Source: Lodderomyces elongisporus
Taxonomy: Eukaryota; Ascomycota; Pichiomycetes; Serinales; Debaryomycetaceae
Reading direction: 5' to 3'
Assembly: GCF_030384665.1 (NCBI RefSeq)
Contig: NC_083674.1
Span: 1,674,001-1,738,000 of the forward strand
DNA length: 64,000 nt
Under the pieces are notes generated by a model that worked only from the letters and a program-made list of their open reading frames with translations, had not been told where the DNA came from and did no database searches. The position numbers were made by a program, and so were the translations under genes. The stretch's first letter is position 1, and each line of letters opens with the position of its first letter. Positions 1 through 11,045 of the stretch are shown here, in pieces.

Positions 1-3000
1 ACCTTGACCTTGACCTTGACCTTCAACAGAATTATCTGATGTTGAGACTTCATTCTTGATTGTCTCCTTTTGACTTTTGGCAAACTCTTTATACAACTTT
101 CGCTGCAAGTCACTCAATTCACAGTAGTAATCTTGAATAATCTTTGGCGGAAGATCTGCCAAAACATCTTCCTTTAAACGACGCAACATGAATGGCAATA
201 CTTGCTTGTGCAAGGATTCCAATGCTAATGCACCTGCTTCTTGCTCTTTAGACGATGTCTTACTATTTCGGCTAGCAGCAATGGGCTTTGCAAACTTGTC
301 GTGAAACACTTTCTCGCTTCCCAAGAACCCCGGCATCAAAAAGTCAAACAAGGACCACAATTCCAACACATTATTCTGAATTGGTGTACCTGAAAGAATC
401 AACCTGTGCTCTGCTTTCACCCTCTTAACAGACTTGGCCAATTTTGAGTTTGCATTCTTGATAATGTGACCTTCATCAAGAACACAGTAATTATAATCAA
501 TAGAGCTAACAAACTCAACATCATTTCTGGCGACATCATACGAAGTAACAACAACATCAACAGTTGTCAATTTACTTCGCAAGGAAGTACGAATGCTGGG
601 ATTACCAGCATAAACAAGTACACTCATAAATGGCGCATATTGGTTGATTTCTTGTTCCCAATGTCCCGTTAATGACGGTGGACAGATAACAAGAGAAGGC
701 AATTTCCTATACTCTGGCGATTGGGTTTCTTTATACTTTTCGGCTCTCATGTGGTGGTCGGAGGACATCATACAGATTGTCTGTAAAGTCTTACCCAACC
801 CCATATCGTCACAAAGAATACCATGCAAATGGTATTTGTTCAAAAATGCTAACCAATTAACACCTTCCTGTTGGTATTTACGAAGCGTTGCTTTGATAGC
901 AACGGGCAAATCAAATGGTTTAATCTTTGTAGGGTCCATCATTTGCAGAATAAAATCTCGCTCTCTCTCCCTGCCCTCTAATAACTCCTTGGGCATATCT
1001 TCTGGATCAGGAATACCCGCTTCTAATGGTACCAATTTAATAATTGACGCAAAAGTCGTTGTTGCCAATACACGCACATCATGGTCAGAATCGCTCATTC
1101 TACCCAATATTGGCACAATTAAAAACATGACATAAGGCAAGATATCAGTACCCATTGTTGCCGAAATATGGTAAATCGTCTCAACTGCACCTTGCCTCTC
1201 GGTAACATTTCCTGCATTTTTGAGCATGGGGAGTATATGATTAACCAAAAAAGTAAACGCTTTGGTTGGCACCATCAGACATATTGTAGCAAAACATTTG
1301 GCAGAAGCATAACGAAACACCGAGTACTCTGATTTTAATCCAGAAAGGAAAAGATCCAAGTTCTCAGATATCTCAGGTATAAGGGCACGATTGAGTTTTG
1401 GCAAGAGCGCTCTCAAAATTCCCAATGCATCGATAATACTTTGACCCTTAAACTCTTCCTTCAGATCCGCTTCAGTGAAGCTTGGCAAGCTTCTTAATGG
1501 ACCAATCATTAAATCTTTAATCTTTGGAATCTTAACAAATAGTTCTGACGCGTATATTTTCGAAATCGCCTCTAGCGTCATCAAAGCTCCTTGACGCTTG
1601 ATTCTTGCAGCATAGGTAGCACGCTCGTGAGCCGCGACATCTGCAGGATCTGTCAGGGCTTCTTCTTTGCGCAAAGACAATATTTTATCCTTGTAGCCAA
1701 CATTGTGATGAAACTCGGGAACTTCTGCAGTGTCAACACATACAAATGCACACAAGTTTTTGAGAATCTTGTCGGCAACATTTTGCTTGTTATTAGCAAT
1801 AAGCTGCAGGACAAGATATGCAAGTGAACTAACTGATTTTGATTGAAGGGTGTACGACTCCTCGGTCTTTATGCTTTCCATTAAAGATTTGATGATAGGG
1901 TTTAACTTCTTTGGGAGACCAGCCAATTTCAATTGTGCACCTGCATAAGCAGCCAATATCGCATTTTGTTTATTAGTAATCAACAATCGAGACTCTTCTA
2001 TCGCAACAGTTACTCTGTGCTTGGCATCTTCAAGTGCTTGGTTAGCAGAAAGCCTCGATGAAGCAGAAAGACCTTTCTTTAACTTTTCAAAATTTTCAGT
2101 GCGGATTTTGTCTGCAATGTCAAGAGAAAAGGCCCCTGCACCTGCCTCGGCCTCTCCTTGAACGACGACCGGAATCTGAGGGATTTTGGATGGCGAAAGA
2201 CGACCTACACTAACAAAACAATCAAACAATTGTAAGCAAGATGTGCGCACCGCTTTGAGTGTTGGCACCAATTCTTTGAAGCTTTGTAAAGACGATGGGT
2301 CTTCTAGTACTCGAGTCAATGGTTTCGAGAAATGTTCGGCAATTGTTGCAGGCAAAAGTTTGCAATTTTGCTTTTGCTTTTGCTTTTGTTCATTTTCCTC
2401 ATCTTGTAATTGCTCCCCAAATGAAGACGCGTATGCATCTACAATGAATGCACCTATAAGCTTGGTCGTAACATGTGGTGAGTTGAAATAAGCTTGAATT
2501 GCTTCAACAATCTTCAGCAAATTGTCGCCGTTGTCTTCCATATTAACCAATGATAATGCTTTTCCAAAAGCAGTAGCAGCACAAATTCTCATCTTTATGA
2601 TCTTTTCAAAGCCTACAAGCGTGACATCACCTCTGAATACAGGTGCATCAATATTCACATTCAAGTCATCTGTAGGAATGTCTGGCACGGCCGTATCTGC
2701 CTGCGACTTAGTTCTCTTAGCGCCTCGAGGCCTATCGCTTTCCTCAAATGTTCCAAACATTTGCCCTGATGCTCGCATGATCAAGTGCGTATTCATCTTA
2801 TAGTTGTGTCTAGCAATGCCAATAGGAGTCATGGTCAAAGTCAAAAGATCAACGGCTTGCTTAACAAATACTTGGTTCATTGCTATTGTAGAATTGTTGC
2901 GCACCTCTGCAAGTAAGCGGTCAAAAACCTTGACAGATAGCTCCAATACATCAGAGTTTTGTTCCACAAGTATATTTTGATACAAGAGTCTGAAAGTTTT

Positions 3001-5103
3001 AGCATCGATCCAGCTTTTTGTCTCGCGATTATTAATTTTCAAAAATTCCATAATCGTCCGCAAAACTGCTTTTCGAACATTTGTGATTGAATGCCTCAAA
3101 AAAGGGTAAAGCCGAGGTACCAATTGATTAAACAGCTTGGTTTTATCGTGAGCAGCATCCTCCTGAATTATTTGAATTACTACTTGATGACTGCAAAGCT
3201 TAGCCAAAAGATCCATCACAGATCCAATCGAGGCAGACAAGTCATCCCGCAAATTGACTAAACAATCCCAAATCACTGAAAGCAAATCTTTAATAAATTC
3301 TCTTCTAGTTTCAACAAATTGTGATGCAATGGGCATCAAAGTCAATGCCGATACCGATTGAACATCGTCATCGCTCTCTTGAAATCCTCGCAAAACCATC
3401 TGTATTACTTTATCAAAGATTTGCGGAATACGCAAAAGTATATCCGTCCTCACACTAACAAGGTATCTCACACCCAAAATACCGCCATGTTTAGCTTCCC
3501 AGCATTTGGGGAATAGATCTTCTTGCAAAGTCATTTCGTATAAACAGTTAAATGTCTTGCAAACAGTCTCGTCATCGACATGGATCAATAAAGCAGCAAG
3601 AGTTTGCGCAGATGATTCTCTAACTGGTGCAACAACCGTATCAGAAACATAATCTCCAAATCTATCAAGACAAAAAAGAATGCATAGTCTAACGGCAAGA
3701 TCTTCCAAAGTGGCCCTATTGTTGAAATCATTTTCTAGTCTTGACTTGTTCATGACCCGACCTGCACCTTTTCCTTGCTTTCTTACCAACTCTCTCAAGC
3801 CGAGTGCTGCTCCGTGTCTAATTTCCCAATTGTCGTCAAATAAATCTGCCAATAATAACTCGTAAACACCTTGGAATGGCCAAATCAAACCAGAGACTTT
3901 GTCATGCAAGGTTAAAATTGGCGAAAGTTCAGTGGTCTTGCTTTCCACCACTAATTTCGAGCCGCCTTGTTGTGATGTGATGTCAAACTGGGCGTCCTGC
4001 GTATCCTGTTCGTCTTGCGGAGTATTCGAATCTATATCCATGGTATCGCCGCTTTCAATCATATTTCTTGAAATCGAACTTTGGGTCAAATCTATATTCT
4101 TTCGTAGCGCCCCAGATTTGGCATTCACTTTTGCTTTCCTTCTCTGCATGGCTTTGAGTCTTGCACTGGAAACAGGTTTGGTGCTTGCTGTGCTTGCTGT
4201 GGTAGCAGTGGTAGCAGTGTTAGCATTGGTTGTATTTGGTGGCGTTTCTGTGATTGGGGATTGTATTGGGGTTACCGTACCTGATTGCGAATCAAAAGAA
4301 TCCAAGTGCGGTCGTGTTGGCTCTTGCTTTACTTGTACATGGGAATAATTATCGTTGTTTATGGCTAGCGCTGGTGCTGGTGCTGGTGCTGAAGATGGAG
4401 TTGGCGTATTGGAAGCCAGGTTTTCCTCATCCTTTTCTTCTGGTGGAAACATATTGGACCTGTGTCTTTTTATTCTGCCTAGTAAAGTGTCATCGCAAAT
4501 ATCATCATTGTTTAACGATTCGTCACATTTTGAAGCAAGAAGTTTGGTGCCACTTTTTATCAATTCATGGAGGCTAAATTGATCAAAGTTAAGCAAGCTT
4601 GAAAAGCTATTGTCCAATTTTTCCAATTCTGCATCTTGTTCAATCTTGACTTTTATATTTGAATCATTCTCATCTTTTATTCCTGTCTGGTGGTTGTTTA
4701 AAACATGGTTTACAGAATTCAAGGCATTGCCTTCTTCGTATTCTTTTTTGATAATAACTTTTCCATCAGGTTCTTTTTTGATATTAATTTTTTCTTCCTC
4801 TTCTTCCTCTTCCACTTCCACTTCCACTTCATTTTCTGTTTTGATGCTATTTCCATTCCCCTCTTTAATGCTATTTGGATCCCAGACGTCTGCCGTATCG
4901 ACTATTCCACCAAATGCTCTGGCGGCGGCTATTCTCGTCTCCCATTTGGACGATTTGAGAAATGGATAAACACGCGCAAGTAGATTTAGTCTATCCTCAG
5001 GGTGCGATTTGGCTAGATCTGCTAGTTGATCCGCAGCAGTATTTCGAATAAATGAAGTCGACCCAGTTTCTAGTAATATTACCAATCGTTCTAATCTTGA
5101 CAT
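1..5103 (-). CDS. MOT1: MOT1, TBP-removing Snf2-family ATPase (3' end missing)
   Basis: Mot1 uses ATP to strip TATA-binding protein from DNA and acts as a global regulator of RNA polymerase II transcription in the nucleus. The frame opens at 5103 with MSRLERLVILLETGSTSFIR, matching the start of yeast Mot1, and stays open for 1701 codons to the window edge. Yeast Mot1 is about 1867 residues, so roughly the last 170 are outside. The long N-terminal part is the HEAT-repeat TBP-binding region, with a low-complexity acidic and Ala/Thr-rich insert near residues 150-350. The Snf2 ATPase begins near residue 1410: Walker A DDMGLGKT at 788-810 (about residue 1432) and the DEGH box at 466-477 (about residue 1543). 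The last visible residues lie between the helicase lobes and end in a GQ repeat. No frameshift was noticed, although I did not translate every codon. Its promoter is the long gap up to 6953. Confidence 0.95.
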   Translation of the reverse strand, partial: MSRLERLVILLETGSTSFIRNTAADQLADLAKSHPEDRLNLLARVYPFLKSSKWETRIAAARAFGGIVDTADVWDPNSIKEGNGNSIKTENEVEVEVEEEEEEEKINIKKEPDGKVIIKKEYEEGNALNSVNHVLNNHQTGIKDENDSNIKVKIEQDAELEKLDNSFSSLLNFDQFSLHELIKSGTKLLASKCDESLNNDDICDDTLLGRIKRHRSNMFPPEEKDEENLASNTPTPSSAPAPAPALAINNDNYSHVQVKQEPTRPHLDSFDSQSGTVTPIQSPITETPPNTTNANTATTATTASTASTKPVSSARLKAMQRRKAKVNAKSGALRKNIDLTQSSISRNMIESGDTMDIDSNTPQDEQDTQDAQFDITSQQGGSKLVVESKTTELSPILTLHDKVSGLIWPFQGVYELLLADLFDDNWEIRHGAALGLRELVRKQGKGAGRVMNKSRLENDFNNRATLEDLAVRLCILFCLDRFGDYVSDTVVAPVRESSAQTLAALLIHVDDETVCKTFNCLYEMTLQEDLFPKCWEAKHGGILGVRYLVSVRTDILLRIPQIFDKVIQMVLRGFQESDDDVQSVSALTLMPIASQFVETRREFIKDLLSVIWDCLVNLRDDLSASIGSVMDLLAKLCSHQVVIQIIQEDAAHDKTKLFNQLVPRLYPFLRHSITNVRKAVLRTIMEFLKINNRETKSWIDAKTFRLLYQNILVEQNSDVLELSVKVFDRLLAEVRNNSTIAMNQVFVKQAVDLLTLTMTPIGIARHNYKMNTHLIMRASGQMFGTFEESDRPRGAKRTKSQADTAVPDIPTDDLNVNIDAPVFRGDVTLVGFEKIIKMRICAATAFGKALSLVNMEDNGDNLLKIVEAIQAYFNSPHVTTKLIGAFIVDAYASSFGEQLQDEENEQKQKQKQNCKLLPATIAEHFSKPLTRVLEDPSSLQSFKELVPTLKAVRTSCLQLFDCFVSVGRLSPSKIPQIPVVVQGEAEAGAGAFSLDIADKIRTENFEKLKKGLSASSRLSANQALEDAKHRVTVAIEESRLLITNKQNAILAAYAGAQLKLAGLPKKLNPIIKSLMESIKTEESYTLQSKSVSSLAYLVLQLIANNKQNVADKILKNLCAFVCVDTAEVPEFHHNVGYKDKILSLRKEEALTDPADVAAHERATYAARIKRQGALMTLEAISKIYASELFVKIPKIKDLMIGPLRSLPSFTEADLKEEFKGQSIIDALGILRALLPKLNRALIPEISENLDLFLSGLKSEYSVFRYASAKCFATICLMVPTKAFTFLVNHILPMLKNAGNVTERQGAVETIYHISATMGTDILPYVMFLIVPILGRMSDSDHDVRVLATTTFASIIKLVPLEAGIPDPEDMPKELLEGRERERDFILQMMDPTKIKPFDLPVAIKATLRKYQQEGVNWLAFLNKYHLHGILCDDMGLGKTLQTICMMSSDHHMRAEKYKETQSPEYRKLPSLVICPPSLTGHWEQEINQYAPFMSVLVYAGNPSIRTSLRSKLTTVDVVVTSYDVARNDVEFVSSIDYNYCVLDEGHIIKNANSKLAKSVKRVKAEHRLILSGTPIQNNVLELWSLFDFLMPGFLGSEKVFHDKFAKPIAASRNSKTSSKEQEAGALALESLHKQVLPFMLRRLKEDVLADLPPKIIQDYYCELSDLQRKLYKEFAKSQKETIKNEVSTSDNSVEGQGQGQG

Positions 5104-5849
5104 CGAGTACTTTTTTTTTGGTATTTCGTCTTAATTTTTTTTGTTTAGGTCTTGCTCCTGCTCTTCATAAATTTGAAGCGAATATTTGTTCCAAGATCAG
5201 CAAATGTAATTACTATTATATTGGATGCATAAACAAATTTAGTCTATAAATTTGTATGTGGTAATTTTGAATGTGATTGATATAGAACTAAGTCTTAGTT
5301 CTGACCTAATTGATCTGTTTATGTCAAAAAAAAATAAATAAAAAACTAATATAAAATAGCTGTAAAGATGAAAATTGAAAAATGAAAGTTGGAAAATGAA
5401 AAATGCAGTGACAAACAAGACACAAACTTGTAAAGTGATGTAATATGTCTGAAATCGAGTGTTAGAATTGATCTATCCTTGTGATTTTTTTGAGAACTAA
5501 TTGCAAAAGAGTGGTTCAGGAACTTGAAGGCAAAATAAAAACAATAGTAAAAAAAAGTAAAGAACCGTGTTTCACGTCTATTGTCAATTTTTCTCACTCT
5601 CTTGATTTCTCACTTTCCATTTCTCTGTCTCGCTCTGAGCTGCGTTTAAGTCTCCTTTTATATCTCGCTCGATTTTTTTTTTTTTTTTCTCATCTATTTT
5701 TTAATTTTTATTTTTATTCTTTATTCTTCATTTCGCTATTGATGATTTATAATCTCAACGACTTTCGAATCTCATTCTTACGCACTTGAAGCACTTTTCT
5801 CATTATAAAGTATTTATTCATCTTGTTGTAGATAGTGAACAAAAATGAC

Positions 5850-5911
5850 GAAGAAGAAGAAGAAGAAGAAGAAGAAGAAGAAGAAGAAGAAGATGATGAT
5901 GATGATGAAGA
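5850..5911. repeat. GAA then GAT trinucleotide microsatellite
   Basis: About 14 copies of GAA/AAG run straight into about five copies of GAT. On the minus strand this gives a polyserine frame, which is an artefact of the repeat. Confidence 0.9.
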
Positions 5912-6090
5912 GGACCGCTCTAGCCCTTTTTTTTTAATTTGATTACACTCTTTTTTTGTTATTGCCGTTCTTTTTGATTCTGTCAATTTCAAATTGTATG
6001 AACTGATATTTTTAGAATAATTTCATTCAACCCGTGTACCGACTTCAACTTGACCAAGCTACACTATAAGGTGTACTGTGTATTGTGAAT

Positions 6091-6205
6091 TTGTGCTATT
6101 GTAATATTGTGCTATTGTGCTATTGTGCTATTGTGCTACTGTGCTACTATGCTATTGTGCTATTGTAATATTGATGATTGATGATTGGTGATTGGTGATT
6201 GGTGC
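6091..6205. repeat. Degenerate 9-bp tandem repeat (TGTGCTATT) grading into GATTGGT units
   Basis: Roughly nine copies of a TGTGCTATT-type unit, with variants GCTACTGT and TAATATTGT, are followed by several GATGATTG/GTGATTGG units. The array lies about 1 kb upstream of the MOT1 start. Confidence 0.85.
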
Positions 6206-6953
6206 TGCAACTTTTGTATACAAAACCCCCCTCTCCCTATGCACACATAAATATAAGGAACATTGCCTCCTTTTTGAGATTAACGAAATGTAGAGTTATC
6301 ATCTGCTGTGTGTGTACTTTCAATACTTAAATCACTCTCTAGCTACTTGTATAAAGATTTTACCTTCAAAGTTTCAAAAAAACAACTACTTACCCTTAAC
6401 TTTGTTTCTTTTTAATGAGATTTATCCAACACCCATGATTATGGCTGCTTCAGTTGTGGGGGGTGGGAAGGAAAGAGAAAAGAGAGTTTTTCTTTTATTT
6501 TTTCTCCCCATTACTGTTGCAAATGATTCTCAGGATTTTCGGGCAATGATGACGCGTACTTCTTTTCCAATTTTTTTTTTTTTTCTTCTTTAAATCTTCG
6601 TTTTTTTTTTTTTTTCAATTATCTTTATTTCTATTTCTAGTTCTAGTTCTATTTTACAATCTTGTAGTACAGAAATGTATATTGATTAATTTACACGGAC
6701 AAACAAGTTTACTTGGTGGTGCTCCGTAATTAGAAGATAAAGAAAAGCTACAATTTTCTTTCTATTTGATGTATATATGTCAAGCTAACCACCTTCTTTT
6801 GCGTTGATCAATCCCTATTCACAATACAGAATGAAGACAACCGAAAAAAAGTTATTTTATCAAAATCCCCCCCCCCCCCAAAAAAAAAAAATTCCAACCA
6901 AACATCTTGAATTTTGGTAAGTCTTATAAAGTACAAGGTACAGTTATCGAAAA

Positions 6954-7631
6954 TTAATGAAACTTCTTTTCCCTTGCCTCTCTGACCTCTTTCTTCTTAC
7001 TCTCCAACTCGTCTCGTGTTGCATTATAACTAACATTAGTCTGTTGATTCATTGGATTCTCTTCCAGCTTTTGAAACTCTTTAAACACCAAATTCTTAAT
7101 CTGTTGCAACCTCAAGCCCGGATTCTCTTTTCTAATTTCTGGCAACCTCCTTTCCTCGTATGCATTGTAAGCCGCTTTAACTCTTCTCTCAGGGTGTCTA
7201 TCTATATCCTTTGAGGAAACACCAGAGTCCTTGCCAGTTAATGCCAATGCTGCCAATGCGTTATCCAAACCACTTGCACTCAATTCGGGCGTATCCTTGT
7301 TGAAATCCAAGAAATCATCAATCTTGCCAGTCCTTTTTGCAGCAACTTTTGCAGCACCTCTTTGCTTCAGACTAACTGGTTTCGATGGCAAGCTGGCTTC
7401 CTCAGCAGCCAATAACGCATCTCGTTCTCTCTTCTTACGTGCAGCCTCCTCCTTCTTGAATTGCTCTTCTTCTAGCTTCTTATTACCCTTTTTAGAACCC
7501 TTCTCCCACTCGGCACTCTCCTCCTGCTCTATAGCAGCTTGTGCTTCTTGTTTCTTTTTGTTAGCTTGTTCAGCTTTGCGTGCATTGCCTGCAGCTTTTT
7601 TTGAGTTTTCTCCTGCTTGCTTTTTGGCCAT
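6954..7631 (-). CDS. CCDC124/Oxs1-like coiled-coil protein (Lso2-related)
   Basis: A 225-residue protein that starts MAKKQAGENSKKAAG. The first 100 residues are a long, highly charged Lys/Glu/Ala coiled coil. The C-terminal part (about 150-225) matches the CCDC124 family: HPERRVKAAYNAYEERRLPE, then a run ending in a conserved basic helix. Human CCDC124 and short yeast Lso2 bind vacant 80S ribosomes and help them restart after stress. The fission-yeast member Oxs1 has been linked to oxidative stress transcription. The architecture is clear, but which of these roles applies here is inference. The gene is alone on its strand segment, about 500 bases downstream of the alcohol dehydrogenase gene on the same strand. 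Confidence 0.85.
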   Translation of the reverse strand: MAKKQAGENSKKAAGNARKAEQANKKKQEAQAAIEQEESAEWEKGSKKGNKKLEEEQFKKEEAARKKRERDALLAAEEASLPSKPVSLKQRGAAKVAAKRTGKIDDFLDFNKDTPELSASGLDNALAALALTGKDSGVSSKDIDRHPERRVKAAYNAYEERRLPEIRKENPGLRLQQIKNLVFKEFQKLEENPMNQQTNVSYNATRDELESKKKEVREAREKKFH

Positions 7632-8135
7632 TGTGAGAATAAGGACTAATATATAATCGTGATGTATGTAAAGTCAAATTGTTCTTTATTTAAAATTGGA
7701 AATTCAAGTTTACCAAAACTATTTTTTTTTTCCTTCGTCTTCGTTTTCTTCTTCGTTTTCTTCTTCTTTAATTTTGGCTTTCGGAAAACTAATTGAATGG
7801 CTATGCAATTTTTTTTTTTTATTGTTTGAGAATTAACGATTGTAGTGCGGGTCCGGCAAAGGTTTTAGTGGGTGCTACAAACACAAACCTTGCTCGCCAA
7901 TCCCATATATACTCCACAACCTTCAAAGAAAACAAAATAAACACTATCAAAAAGATATATTGAAAAAAAAAAACAAAAACGGAAGCAAAAGATCAGTAAA
8001 GAAAACGAAATTCAAATGCTTGAAGTTACACATACAAATATTTTATTATACAAGTATACAGACATTGATATACACATATGTATATAAGGTATTGCGATGA
8101 TTATTTTGTTCCATTAACGTGTACACATACATTAT
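7632..8135. other. Gene-free region: promoter of the CCDC124-like gene and ADH 3' flank
   Basis: About 500 bases with T- and A-tracts (7718-7770, 7808-7821, 7961-7980). Nothing gene-like was seen. Confidence 0.7.
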
Positions 8136-9230
8136 CTACAACTTATTTGGTCTAAAAACTACTCTACCTTTGACTTTATTCTCCACCAAGTCACTCAAAG
8201 CCTCAGGTAACTTGTTGAAATCAACAACCTGCACGTTTGGTTTGATGAGACCTTTGGCAATCCATTCCATGCATTCCAATTGCTCACTTGAATTACCGCC
8301 AAAATTGTATAAAACTTCAATTTCCCTATAAGCAAATGTAAAGTTGGGCATCACAAATTTGAATTTGCCCAACCCAATCATCAATAAAGTTCCTCTTTTT
8401 TTAATATACTTGTCTGAATTATTCACTGTGGCTTGTATACCAACAAAATCAAAAATTATGTCAAATGATTGTGGCTTGTGCAGAGACTCGTTGACATTCG
8501 TGTAAAACTCCGTAGCACCATATTGCAATGCCGTCTGTTGAATCTCTTTCTTTACGTCGGTGGCAATAATTGTGCATCCATAATTTTTCAAGATTTGTAA
8601 TGCATTCAACCCCAAACCTCCGCAACCTTGAACCAAAACCTTTGTAGTGGGTTGTAATTTGTGTTTGACTTTTTGGATTGCATGGAATGGGGTCAATACC
8701 GAATCTGTGCACACTGCAGCCTCTTCAAAGCTAACATTTTCAGGAATGGGCAACAATGTGCGCAAGTTTCTGATCAAAAGATATTGTTGAAATCCACCAT
8801 CCTCATTCAAGCCATACGCTTGGTACGATCCTTCACAATTGCCATCCAAACCTAAACGACAATTCTCACATACTCCACAGCTGTGACCAATCTGCAATGC
8901 AAACCTGCCACCAATTGGGTAACGCGAATCCTTTATTAGGTTTTGGCCCACTTTATAAATACTACCAGCAATCTCATGACCCATCACGAATTTCGTTTTG
9001 GTCTTTGTGGGTAGCTTACTTTCCAATGGGCCCGCAATTAAGGTGTGTGGGTCCGAAAGACATAATCCTGCTGCCTCGATTTTCAAAAGCACCTCCAGAG
9101 AGCCCGGTTCAGGTATGGGCAAATCGGTAAATTTTTGTATTGTCTTGAAGCGACTATCATAGCCGTATCCTGTTTGAGTAGCCATGGAAAAATCTTTAAT
9201 TGCAAGTGAGGTAGTCCTTAAAAATTTCAC
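8136..9230 (-). CDS. Zinc-dependent medium-chain alcohol dehydrogenase
   Basis: A 364-residue MDR-family NAD(P)-linked alcohol/polyol dehydrogenase. Catalytic zinc ligands are visible as C57 in GLCLSDPHT and the H85-E86 pair in GHEIAG. The structural-zinc cysteines are C118, C121, C124 and C132. The Rossmann motif is VQGCGGLGLN near residue 200. Length is normal for the family. A second in-frame Met at residue 16 (MATQTGYGYDSR, base 9185) could be the real start, because the first 15 residues lie outside the conserved fold. The substrate cannot be read from sequence. Candida ADH3-like and butanediol/secondary-alcohol dehydrogenases are the nearest family types I recall. Two CGG-N7-CCG sites lie about 420-450 bases upstream, which suggests control by a zinc-cluster regulator (inference). 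Confidence 0.9.
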   Translation of the reverse strand: MKFLRTTSLAIKDFSMATQTGYGYDSRFKTIQKFTDLPIPEPGSLEVLLKIEAAGLCLSDPHTLIAGPLESKLPTKTKTKFVMGHEIAGSIYKVGQNLIKDSRYPIGGRFALQIGHSCGVCENCRLGLDGNCEGSYQAYGLNEDGGFQQYLLIRNLRTLLPIPENVSFEEAAVCTDSVLTPFHAIQKVKHKLQPTTKVLVQGCGGLGLNALQILKNYGCTIIATDVKKEIQQTALQYGATEFYTNVNESLHKPQSFDIIFDFVGIQATVNNSDKYIKKRGTLLMIGLGKFKFVMPNFTFAYREIEVLYNFGGNSSEQLECMEWIAKGLIKPNVQVVDFNKLPEALSDLVENKVKGRVVFRPNKL

Positions 9231-10810
9231 TTGTAATTGGAATGAATCTGATATGTTTATGGGTAATAAAAATCAGGAGTGGTATGGGCAGGTTTAAATA
9301 CCTTTTATTACCAATATGAATGTTGATGGAGTTTAAAAGAGTGATAAACTAGTTATGGGAACGTAAGAAAAGGGAAAAGGGAAAAGTGAAGAGTAAAAAG
9401 AAAAAAAGGGGGGGACGGGGGTGTTCCGCTCTAGTAGCCGAATTTTTTGATAAAAAAATTGCATCATTGGTGCTTGGAAATATTTGTGTTAGTGGAGGGG
9501 TGGAGGTGGGAAGTGGGGGTGAAGTAGTTATAAAGTTATGAAAAAGTGGCTAGGAATAATGTGGGGGTAAAAAGGTGGGGCTGCGGCTCTTGGTCGGCCT
9601 TTTAGATCGACAACAACAAGCACCAAAAAAAAAAAAAAATTGTAGAAGTCTCGGAACAGAACCGTGTCGGGAAATACCCGAAAATGGTAGCGAACTATTA
9701 TTACGGTTATGTCAATTCATTGAAACAACCTTTGGTGCCGAAGAGGATAGATTAAGCTATATAAAAAAAAAGAGGAAATAAAATAAACACACACACACAC
9801 ACACACACAATTACACATAAGGTGTTAAATTTGGTCCAAGTAACTTTTTACATGGGTTGAAAGATCTGTGAAATTGAGAATTTTGTCTACAATAGAGTTG
9901 AGTGGTTTCGACTTTGAAAGTTTCGAATTTTTTGAATTCTTCTTTGTTTATTTTACCTTTTTATCTTTCATGAATAATTTATAGTCTAAATTTTGTGTGA
10001 AAATTGTACACAATTTCTTTTTTACCGTATTTATATATATTGTAAAATGTATATATATATATATATTTATACAAATTGTGTTACTCTAAGTTGGTTGGAG
10101 ATTTAGACTTTGAAACAATATGAATGAATTTCAGCGACCTTTAAGTACATGTATATCGAATGGTCAATAGTGATTTTTGAGTACCTCTCTCTCAATTGAT
10201 CTTTGACGGAATCATTCAAGTGAAAGCTAAATAATTGTAAAAGAAATAGAATGGAAAAGCATATGCTGTATTGTTAATAATGGCTCAGCCATGTTACTAG
10301 GTCAAAAGAGGCTGCGAAAATAAACATGTACTTTGCGTGACTTGACTTTCAACCTGGTGCGACAGTCACTTACGCACGCACACATAAATACAAATACAAG
10401 TACAAATTTAAATACAAACTTAAATACTCATCCACAACAGGACCAGCTGGCCGACTTGAAAAGTGAGATGTCAATTGTAGACACTTTCAGGTACCTGTGC
10501 GCACAGTTCTAAGATCTTGGACTCCATATATTTATGATAATCATGGTATACTGTATTTGGATAACAAAACACTGAGGTGCTTTGATTGTGATTTGACAAT
10601 ATGTGATGGTGAGAATTATAAATTTTATCTTTTCTTTTTTACTGTATTGTTAGCTTCTCTTTAATGTTTGTTTTGTTCGTTTGTTCGTTTGTATGTATAT
10701 GTATGTATGTAAGTGAGAGAGAGTGTGTGTGTCGTGAGAAACAGTTTTTGTGTGAAACAGTTATTCGTGTCGTCTCCCAACCCTTTTAACGCACACATGC
10801 AACATTCAAA

Positions 10811-10842
<32 letters not shown>

Positions 10843-11045
10843 TTTTTTTCTTCCTTCTCTCTCTTTCTCTCTTACTTGATGTATAATATATTCGATTCCC
10901 TTTACACACACACTCCAACTACATCCACATCCACAACAACAACAACACCTATAGCCGCTATCTTCTCGTAAATCATTATTCTTTCGAGCGCGTGAATAGA
11001 TAAAGAAAACAGAGTTTGGATTGAATCACTCACTATTGTATCGTC
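9231..11045. other. Gene-free divergent promoter region between ADH and RGD1
   Basis: A 1.8-kb divergent intergenic region. It contains two CGG-N7-CCG elements (9652-9680), a CA repeat (9787-9809), a TA repeat (10041-10067), GT/GA repeats (10700-10735), and CA plus TA plus CT tracts (10811-10875). No RNA gene was recognised and the short frames are low complexity. Confidence 0.7.
9652..9680. promoter_or_regulatory. Two adjacent CGG-N7-CCG inverted triplets (candidate zinc-cluster factor sites)
   Basis: CGG at 9652-9654 pairs with CCG at 9662-9664, and CGG at 9668-9670 pairs with CCG at 9678-9680. Both have exactly seven bases between half-sites and they lie three bases apart. Inverted CGG triplets with fixed spacing are the classic target of fungal Zn2Cys6 dimers. 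The regulator is unknown. The nearest start codon is that of the alcohol dehydrogenase gene (9230). Confidence 0.4.

Larger units (their letters stand above)
5104..6953. other. Gene-free region: MOT1 promoter and 3' flank of the CCDC124-like gene
   Basis: No convincing gene is present in these 1.85 kb. Short frames here come from poly-T, poly-GAA and other low-complexity DNA. The region holds a GAA/GAT trinucleotide tract (5850-5911), a degenerate 9-bp tandem repeat (6091-6205), several T tracts of 9-13 bases (6570-6620) and a run of 13 C followed by 11 A (6867-6890). Confidence 0.7.

Noticed and set aside
5747..5992. 81-codon minus-strand frame with a serine run
   Set aside because: Produced by the GAA microsatellite; no conserved sequence.
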